From: a bacterium ADurb.Bin243
Lineage (GTDB): Bacteria; Muiribacteriota; UBA9980
Length of the DNA stretch: 61,793 nt
Assembly (NCBI GenBank): GCA_002069765.1
Contig: MWBZ01000020.1
Span: 1-61,793 of the forward strand
Direction of reading: 5' to 3'
Part shown: piece by piece, positions 52,401 to 61,793 of the stretch
Position numbering within the stretch: the first letter of the stretch is position 1
Layout: each line of letters starts with the position of its first letter
Program-made: the position numbers and the translations under genes
The notes under the pieces: model-generated
Told to the model about the DNA's origin: nothing
Database searches by the model: none
The model's input: only the letters and a program-made list of their open reading frames with translations

Positions 52401-55400
52401 ATGAATTTTATATAAATTTTACTTTATTTCAAAAAAAATAAAGTAAATGAGTAAATTAACAAAAAAATATTGACATTACCGCCATAATGTGATATAATGA
52501 TTTCACAACAAAAAAAGCCTGGAGAGATGTTCGAGCGGCTTAAGAAGCACGTCTGGAAAGCGTGTGTGCTGTAACAGGCACCGTGGGTTCAAATCCCACT
52601 CTCTCCGTTTTATTTTTTTCGGCCAGCCGTTTTTTATAACACGGCCGGCCGCTCTGATAATTAAATATGGGGTGAGGGTTGGGTCCTGTGCGGCGAAGTC
52701 TTACGAACCCCGCCAGGCCTTGACAGGAGCAACGGTAAGTAGCGCATTTCGGGTGCCACGGGGTAACTCAACTCTTGCCCTTTATATTTAATCCCCAACA
52801 TTCCTGTTAAGGAGCTCATAAAATGCCTGATAGCGTTAAACGGGACGAAACCATGCCGGCGGATGCCGGCGAAAGTAAAACCAGAGAGGTTTTTTACAGA
52901 AAATACCGTTTTTCGTCTTTCAGTAATATGTGCGGCCAGCAGCAGGTCGCTTCTTTTTTTATAAACACCATCAAATATAATAAAGTCTCTCACGCCTATC
53001 TGTTTTCCGGCCCGCGCGGCACCGGAAAAACTTCTATGGCGAGGCTTTTCGCAAAAATTTTGAACTGCTCGGATAAAACTTCCTACGAACCGTGCGGCAA
53101 ATGCCACAACTGCCTGGAATTCGAACGCGGCTCCGCGGTGGATATTATTGAAATGGACGCCGCTTCCAACCGAAAGATCGACGACATCCGCTCGCTGCGC
53201 GACGACGTAGCCTTCATGCCTATTAACGGCAAATACAAGATTTTCATACTCGATGAAGCGCACATGCTCACCACCGAAGCCGCCAACGCTTTTTTAAAAA
53301 CGCTCGAAGAACCCCCGCCGTATGTAATCTTCATATTAGCCACCACAGAGCATCACAAAATTCCGGCCACGATACTGTCGCGGTGTCAGCTCGTAAAATT
53401 CGCCAGAATAGCGGCAGCTGACATCGTTAAAAGGCTGGAATTCGTCGTAAACGAAGAAAACGCCGAAAGAACCGAAGACCAGAAAATAATCTGCGAAAGG
53501 CCTGCGCTTTTTTTAATAGCTAAAAAAGCAAACGGCGGAATGCGCGACGCGCTTTCCCTTCTGGAATACGTTATCGCTCTCAGCGCCGGCGGCAAAATCA
53601 CCGGCGAGCTCGTCGAGCAGATACTGGGTATCCATTCCACCGGCCAGATAAAAAACTTCGTCGAAAGCATATTTTCAAAAAACGCCGAAGCGGGGCTCGA
53701 AATAATCAATAAAATATACGAGGCCGGCAGCGAGCTTTTGTCTTTTATAGAAAACCTTAACTCTTACCTCAACACGCTCACGCTCATAAAAATAGGCGTA
53801 TCAGGGTGCTCTTCGCTGGAGTGCGACGAAGACGATTATTCGGCGCTCAAAGAAACCGCTTCCAGGTTTGAAACGCAAGACCTTCTGGCCCTGCTGGAAG
53901 CTTATTCAGAATGCCTTTCGCAGATACGTTTCGTTCCGGACCAGCGGTCTCATCTGGAATATGTTTATATAAAATCCATACTCGGATGCGGCCGCGAATC
54001 GCTGAAGGCCCAACCGGCAGTCGTTCAGCCCGCACAGGCCCAAATAGACTATTCGATAATAGAAAAAATGATTTCCGATAAATTGGCGGCGCTCAAGCTC
54101 GAACACGCTAAACATCCGGTCCAGCCTTCAAAAATGGCAGAACCGCATGCCGCGGCAATTAAGCCTTCGGCCGGCGCCCCCGGAAAGGGCGAGTCGAAGC
54201 TCACGCTCGAACGCATAAAACTTATCTGGAATTCTTCCTACCTCAACTGCTTAAAAGAGCTATCCATACCCACTCTCGCTATAATAAGCTCCGGAACACT
54301 TTCAAAATACAGCGACGGCCTGCTGGAGATAGATTTCACTAAAAATGCCTTCTGCGGCGAAAGAATGAATTCCGGCGCACACCTGAAAATCGCCGAACAG
54401 GCTTTCGCTCAAACTTACGGCGAAGAAGTCAAATTAAAGATCATACTGCCTGCTCAGGAAAAGGCGGCGCGCGCAGAACAGCGTAAAAAAGAAATTCTCG
54501 AAGAAAAAAAGAACGACCCGATGGTCCAGAAAATACTCGAAGTAATGGGCGGTGAAATAATCGATGTCGAAGAGCATTGATAGCGCGCCTGAAGCAAAAG
54601 ATATGCAAAAAAGCGTGCGCGAGTTTTACGATTCCTTCCTGCCGCAGTACACCTCGGCTTCAAAACTCACTTTTTACGCCGATCTTCAAAAACGCTTCGA
54701 TAAAATAAAAATACCCGATTCTCTCGCCAGACTCACATTCGGCTGCCTTAATCCGGTTTCACATCTGATAAACGATTTCGAATCAAAAAAAACGCCTTTT
54801 TCAACTCCGCTTGCCATTCTGGATGCCGGAGGCGGAGCGGGATTCGATTCATTCCTTCTGAAGCAGATTTTCCCGAATGCCGTTATATACAATGTAGACC
54901 TGTCGCATAATTTACTCAAACTCGGAACCCTCGAATTTCAAAAACATCTGAATATAAAGGTAAACGGCGATAGCGGAGTATTTTTTTTATGCTCGTCTCT
55001 ATGCGAGCTCGATTTTTTTAAAAATATAAAATTCGACTATATAATCAGCAATGCCGCGTTAAATTTAATCGGCGATAAAAAAAGAGTTTTCTCTCTTCTG
55101 GCAAATCTTTTAAAAGACGACGGAAGCTTTTTTCTCGCCGATATCGCATTTACTAAAAATTCAGCCGCGCCGAAAACGCCGCGGGGAAGCGCTCTTAAAG
55201 AAGGCATTTACAACGCTCCCACGATTATTTACGAAGAAGACTACTCCGGCCTTATTTTCAATTCTTTCGGCTACAGCGAAGTCGTCGATAAAAAAAACTT
55301 AAAGCCCGAATCGCTGGGCGGCAGCGAACTTAATTTCACTATTTTCTGCTCGCACATCAAAAAAAATCCGCCGGCAGAAACGGAAACCATTCCATGCCCA

Positions 55401-58400
55401 TGCGGTAGCAGCGTTTTGCTGAAAGTTTTTTTAAGCGTCAATGCGGAAGCGTCGCCGCTATACGTTCAAATGATTCATAACAGAAGCCTCAATTCCGCGC
55501 GTTGTTCTAAATGCGGGCGAATTTATCAGGATTTCGTGCCGTATTATTTTGAATGGCCTCAAAAAAATATAAAAACTCACGTTTTTCCCTCATCGTTAAA
55601 AAATGAAAAACGGATGATTCTCTCCAGGCTCGGAATCTTCGACGAACCGCCGGCCGGTTTTATTTTCTTCGGCTATGAGGAATTTAGAAATTTTCTGATC
55701 GAAAAAACCTCTCTTAAATAAAGAAGCTCTTATTTTTATTTGCTTTTTCGCGGCAATTGTTTTATAATTAACTATGGTTATGCTTAAACAAGGAGGCGAT
55801 AACATGAAGTTAAATAACTATAAAGTTCTTTTTGTTTTTATATTTCTTTTCGTTTTATATTTAATTTTATCGCACGGCGCCGTTACGGTATTTGCCCAAA
55901 AAACTTTAGAATCCGGCGGCCTAAAAAATATCGCGGCGGAAAATGACTCGCCGGCAGACGCCGCCTCGGACAAAATCGTGGCCGGCTATTTTGAATGCCT
56001 TTTCGCTAAAAATTACGAAGAAGCCGTCAAACTCATGCCCGAAAACTCACGCGCCGAAAGCGAAATAGCCAGGCTTGAAAGATGGCGCGAAAAATTCATG
56101 TCGCCGTCCGGCCTTAAAATTATAAACAGCCGCTCTAATAAAGACGGAACGATAACCGCCACGGTAACTTTCAGCTATATGAACCCGAACGGCGTAAAAG
56201 ATATTATGCGTGAAAAGCTCACGCTTGCTCCCGCAGGCGGCGGTTTCAGCGTAAAATCGCTTCACGGCGCCGATAATGCTTCATCTTCTGCGGCCTCTCA
56301 ACCGCCGTCTCCGGCCGCTTCTTCCGCAACACCTGTTACTCCCGTTACCATGACGCCTAACGCCACGGCCATGCCCGATATGTCGAGCCTTTTAAGCGCG
56401 CTTTCCGGCGGCAGCGCGGGAAGCGGCAATATAGACCCCGGCGAGCTTCTCGGCCTTATGACGGAACTAGTCAACGACCCGGACGTTCTCGCTCTCACAT
56501 CGAATCCTAAAATAATGGAAATATCAAAAGACCCCACTATCATGAGCACGCTTTTATCCGGCAACATGGCCGCTATCGAAGCGAATCCCAAAATAAAGGA
56601 GCTGCTTTCCGACCCCGCCATTCGCAAAATAATAGAAAAAGTCAGTTCAAAACGCTCCGCGCCATCGTCTCACAGCGGAAGCGAACAGACAAACCCGCCT
56701 TCATCGATAAACGGAATCGACGTTGATAAAATTTTCGAATGAAATGCGGCTGATATTTTAAAAATATAAAACCGGTGGAAAATGAATAACGCTATTGAAT
56801 GCATAAATTTATCTAAAAACTACTCAGGAAACCTTACAGAACGAGAAAAAGACGCCGTCAACCGCCTGAACTTAGCGGTCGCGCATAATGAAGTGCACGG
56901 CTTTTTAGGCCATAACGGCGCCGGTAAAACCACCACCATAAAAATGATCATCAAACTCATAACGCCTTCTGATGGAACGGTTAAAGTATTCGGCAAAGAC
57001 ATATCCGATTGCGATTATCTCAATAAAACCGCTTATGTTGCCGAATCGGTCAATTTTTATCAATTTCTCACGCCGGCTGAAATACTCGACTATTCAACGG
57101 CGCTCAATCCCGGCTCTTTTTCCGGCTTAAGCCGCGCAGATCTCGAGGCTAAATCGCGTGAATCGCTCGAAGAAACCGGACTTTACAGGTGGAAAGACAC
57201 CCGTATCGAGAAATTCTCCAAGGGAATGCGCCAGAGGCTGGCCCTGGCTTTATGCCTTTTTCGCGAGCCCGACCTTTTGATACTCGACGAGCCCGGCTCA
57301 GGGCTCGATCCGGATGGAATCGCCACGCTCTTAAAAATTATAGAAAAATTCAAGAAAAAATCTAAAACGGTTTTTTTCAGCTCGCATCATATTTCAGAAA
57401 TCGAGCGCGTATGCGACAAAGTTTCAATCATAAAATACGGCAGGCTGCTCGAAACGATAGATCTTGCGTCAAAGCGCCTTAGCGCGGCGGGCCTGGAAGA
57501 GCGCTATCTTCAACTCATGAGCGCGGAGGCGGTATAAAGATGTCCAGAATATTTGCTATCGGAAAATATTTATTTTTAGAATCGATCCGCGACAGACTGT
57601 TTATAGCGCTAATGCTGATTTCGGTAATTATAGTGGCCGGCAATTTCGCCATGGATTTTTTCGAACAGGGAATACAGGACAGGATAATCTTTGATTTCGG
57701 ATCGTCTCTGGCTTCCATGCTGGGTTCGTTTTTATGCATATATCTTATAGTCAGCCAGATACGCGCGCAGCTCGATTCAAAACAGGCTTATTTCATCCTC
57801 GCATCCGAATCGTCCAGGGCTCATTTTATTATGGGTAAATGGCTCGGCGCCGTGCTGTTCACCGCTTTCAACATGCTCGTTATCTTCGGAGAAATATTTT
57901 TAATAATATATTTTAATTCGCGGATAATAAGTTATATAAGCCTTATTTACTTTTATATCGTGATGCTTAAGTTATCGATATTATCTTCCATGACGGCGTT
58001 ATTCAGCGTTACTTCATCGCTGGTAGTGGCCCCGAGCCTGAGCGTGTTTTTTTATTTCATCGGCCACTGGGGAAGCTATATAGCTTTCGCGCTCGATAAA
58101 AGCGGCGGAGGATATTATACCATCAAAACCGTAGAGTTCATATCGGCTTACCTTCTTCCTAACTTCAAATATTTCACGGCCGAGCACGTCATAAACGAAA
58201 ACTTTACAGGCGCCGCCGAATACCTTACAATGCTCACTCTTTATACCGTATGCGCTAACGCTCTGCTATTGAGCATAACAGCATTAGTTTTCAGAAAAAA
58301 AGACCTGTAATAAAATAAAAATTCGCTTAAAAATATATCTGATAAAATGAATAAAAAAACGAACGCTAATTATTTTATAATATCCTTCCTGGCCCTTTCC

Positions 58401-61400
58401 GCCGTTCTTTATCTCGCCGCCGGCTGTTATTTAAGCCACAGGTTCGATTCGGGCGACGAAATCATACGTAAAAAAGCTTCAGCCAACCCCATTATTTCGC
58501 TGTCTCTTTCGATGTCTAAAGAGCTGAGGCAGGTGGCGGCTTCTTATCTATGGCTCAGAGTCGACGAATATTTTCATTCCGCCGCGGTAAGGATGAGCGA
58601 AAACCGCGAGATAATCCCTCTTATAAAACTGGTCACCATCTTCGATCATTCGTTCATCGAAGCGTATTTAGTGCTCGCCCACCATCTGGCATACCATCTC
58701 GAAAAAAAAGATATGGCCGTTGCGGTTTTAAACGAAGGCATAGAAAACAACCTTCATCCGCCGGCTTCAAGGCTTTCTGAACTATATTTCGAAGCCGGAT
58801 GGATAAACGCCACTTTGCTGAAAGATACGCGCGAAGCGATACTCTCTTTGATGGAAGGCCAAAAATATCTCAGCGTCGATTGCGATGTCGATAACGCGCA
58901 CCTCGCTTCCAGGCTTTTAAATTATTTAAAAAATTCGGCAAAAGATAGTTTCGATCTGGATTCTTACAGTAAAAACATAAGCGATAAAGATATCTACGCT
59001 AAATTAGAACTTCTCGCCCGCACCGCCGAAGAAAATCATGACCACGAAAACGGCCATGACCATGATCATGATCATGGCGGCTCATCGGCGAACGAGCATC
59101 GTTACGCCGGCCAGAATCCGTGGCAAAACCCTTTTTTATCGGCTCGCCTCGCCAAAGCTTCATATTTTTATGCTTTTATGCTGGCCTGCTTTTTATTATC
59201 ACGCGCTATCTTTTCATCTATATACCGCAAGCGATGATAAAAAAAACCTTCGAATACGTTTCGAAGGTTTTTTATTATTTTACATTTCCAGGTCTAATTA
59301 AAGAAGTTTTATCTCAATACGATTATCAATTTATCGCCGCTTTTTACCGAATACGGGCTTTTTAAGTTGTTCTGAACCGCTATCTGCTTGAATCTTGACG
59401 TAGTTTTATAATATTTTTTACTGATATGAGCCAGAGTTTCGCCCTGCTTTACCCTGTGGATTATAACCCTGCCGTCATTCGACGAAACTGCCGGCTTTAG
59501 CGACGCTTTTTTTGATTCGCCCGGCTTTAAACTCGATACGGCCGCAGGTTCGGAAATTTCAGCACGGACGTTAATTTGCGCCGGCTCGTTTGAAGCGGCT
59601 ATTTTTTTCACTTCTTTACTGACCGTCGTTTTATTCTGCTCTTCGCTGGCGTAGCGGGTCAATATATTCTGATAAAGCTTCGAAGTGGAGTTTACGCTCG
59701 TATCGTACTTCTCACGGCTGCCCTGAGGACAGAAAGGCCTTTCATTTACGGACTCGAAATCGGAAGCGTTTGTCACGTAAGAACTGAATAAGTTCTGGTG
59801 CTTATATATTATCAATTCTCCGGCCATAATCGAAACTATTATCCATATGACCGTAAGCGCGGTTTTATTAGAAGGCAGCCATTCCTGTTCAAGATTTTTG
59901 AATGTTCTGGCAAAGCCGTCCTGTTTGATATTGATTTTTACGTCCCTTAATTTTGAAAAAATTCTCGACAATGTACTCACCCCTTATTATAAAGGCAAAA
60001 AATATAAAGATAGCTTAAAAATCCTTTATAATTTACTTTTCGGATTTTAAGTGCAAAAAATTATATCGAAGGCAGGAAATTTATTTCAAAAATCAAAATA
60101 AGATGTGCTCCAATAAAAAAACGCTTTTTCATACATGCCATAAACGGCGCCTGAATAAGAAAAAGCGTTTATTATTTTTATATAATCCGTGCTTTTAAAG
60201 GCCTAGCATTTTAGCTATGATCATCAATAATGCGCATACGCCTATAGCGATAAATATCTGATTGAATTTTACTGCCGAAATATCGCCGCCGGAACTTTTG
60301 CCGTCTGCGCCCTGATTTTCAGCCGAAGACTGATTGTTTTCAATTTTATCCGCTTGATCATTAGAATTTTTATTTTTTGCCATAAACTTACCGCCTTAAT
60401 TAAAAAATTAATATATTATTTAAATTTTATTTAATATTTATTATAACTTATTTATTGTTAAATGTCAATAAATTCATACTCAAAGTCGGTTTCACGGGCG
60501 CAAGTTAGTTTTTCTTTTTTATGGGGGTTTCAAAGAAAAAAATGAAAAAGCCTTTACTGTCAAACTTATTGTTGTTTTTAAGGCCGGTTTATAGTATAAT
60601 GTTCTGCATAAATAAAAAAATGGGTGGGAATCTATATTCGGAGGTAATGTTTTAATGTCCTTGACCCCGGTAAATGTTAGAATTTCTGAAATTTTCGGCA
60701 ACTGCACTTTCAACCTGAACATAATGAAGGAAAAACTGCCGAAGCAGGTTTTTAAAAGATTTTTAGATATAATCGAAAAAGGAAGAAAACTCGACGCCGA
60801 AACCGCCGACGCCGTCGCTCACGCGATGAAAGAATGGGCGCTTTCCAAAGGCGTGACACATTATACTCACTGGTTTCAACCCATGACAGGCCTTACGGCC
60901 GAAAAACACGACGCTTTCATCCAGTTCGACAGCGACGATCCCGTCAGCGTAATAGAGCGCTTTTCCGGCAGCCAGCTAATTCAAAGCGAACCGGACGCCT
61001 CGTCTTTTCCTTCGGGCGGCATGCGCAGCACTTTCGAAGCCCGCGGCTACACCGCGTGGGACCCTACGTCGCCAGCCTTTATAATAGAGCGCGGACGCGA
61101 TTCGATATTGTGCATACCGTCGGCATTTATTTCATACCATGGCGGAGTCCTCGACATGAAAACGCCGCTTTTGAGGTCCATGGAAGCGGTTTCCAAAGCC
61201 GCGCTCAGGGTTTTAAAACTTTTCGGCAATAAAAGCGTCTATCGCGTAAAATCATCCGTAGGCGCCGAACAGGAATACTTTCTCGTCGACCACAGGCACG
61301 CCGATAAAAGGCTCGACATCAAGATTTGCGGCCGGACGCTTTTAGGCGCGCGCCCGGTAAAAGGCCAGGAAATGGAAGACCATTATTTCGCCTCCATTAA

Positions 61401-61793
61401 AGACCGGGTTCTCGATTTCATGCATGATTTCGAGTTCGAACTTCTTAAGCTCGGCGTGCCGTGCAAAACAAGACATAACGAAGTGGCGCCGCATCAGTTC
61501 GAAATCGCTCCTATATACGAAGAGGCTAATATAGCAGCCGACCATAACCAGCTCGTAATGGAAACCATGAAAAGGATCGCCAAAAAGCATGATTTCTATG
61601 CGCTGCTGGCCGAAAAACCTTTCGCTTACGTAAACGGTTCCGGAAAACACTGCAACTGGTCGCTTATAGATACCGACGGAAATAACCTTCTCGATCCCGG
61701 CCGGACGCCTGAAGAAAACCTCCAATTCCTGGTCTTTTTAATGGCCTCGCTGCTTGCCGTAGAAAAACACGGCGGGCTTCTCAGGGCCGCGAT

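Overview
The window is 61.8 kb of gene-dense bacterial chromosome with moderate G+C coding DNA and AT-rich spacers. It most likely comes from a diderm (two-membrane) organism. The support is a beta-barrel-like protein ending in Phe (27564-28775), a LolA-like secreted protein (1334-2071), many signal peptides and an ECF sigma/anti-sigma pair with an envelope partner. Promoters are close to the sigma-70 consensus, and TTGACA-like/TATAAT-like pairs with 17-bp spacers recur in front of genes. Anaerobic or fermentative life is suggested, not proven, by acetate kinase, type III glutamine synthetase, histidine degradation genes and a DUF2229 protein. An uncultured diderm lineage would fit, but I cannot name the phylum. 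No phage, transposase, integrase or CRISPR was seen.

Layout. 1-2.4 kb: membrane M48 peptidase (cut by the window edge), LolA-like protein and a tiny zinc ribbon. 2.5-7.2 kb: dnaK and a large YmdB-GAF-GAF-HD-GYP signalling protein, both on minus. 7.5-8.4 kb: a secreted YD-repeat-like protein. 8.4-21.3 kb: a long minus-strand train read as diguanylate cyclase, tatD, aroQ, dUTPase-like, dapB, GNAT, rsmB, TlpA-like, yjbQ, DUF2229, ABC-F, ECF sigma, anti-sigma and secreted LTPEQ/TPR protein. 21.5-27.6 kb: two membrane proteins (one with a C39 peptidase domain), STAS, ackA, XRE-cupin, an orphan receiver and folD. 27.6-40.3 kb: a beta-barrel-like protein divergent from two giant secreted proteins of 2113 and 1706 aa. 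40.3-40.9 kb: a hairpin-rich non-coding stretch. 40.9-43.3 kb: dnaJ and tyrS on minus. 43.6-44.5 kb: a HELGH protein. 44.6-44.7 kb: an inverted heptamer repeat. 44.8-49.3 kb: hutU, CHASE4 histidine kinase and ftcD. 49.5-51.2 kb: DHS-like gene and dcd. 51.3-52.3 kb: an unknown protein on minus. 52.5-55.7 kb: tRNA-Ser, SRP RNA, dnaX and a methyltransferase-CpXC fusion. 55.8-59.2 kb: a secreted protein, an ABC-2 exporter pair and a His-rich membrane protein. 59.3-61.8 kb: LysM protein, small membrane protein and glnN (cut by the window edge).

How it fits together. Housekeeping functions (chaperones, lysine and aromatic precursors, dUTP control, rRNA methylation, SRP/DnaX, tyrosyl-tRNA, folate C1) are interleaved with signalling proteins. 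Both a GGDEF enzyme and an HD-GYP enzyme are present, so cyclic-di-GMP turnover is expected. FolD, FtcD and HutU link histidine breakdown to the folate C1 pool. The most unusual items are the YmdB/HD-GYP fusion, the giant secreted pair with its divergent barrel-like gene, the ECF-LTPEQ/TPR module, the kinase inside the hut cluster, and the two repeat-rich non-coding regions.
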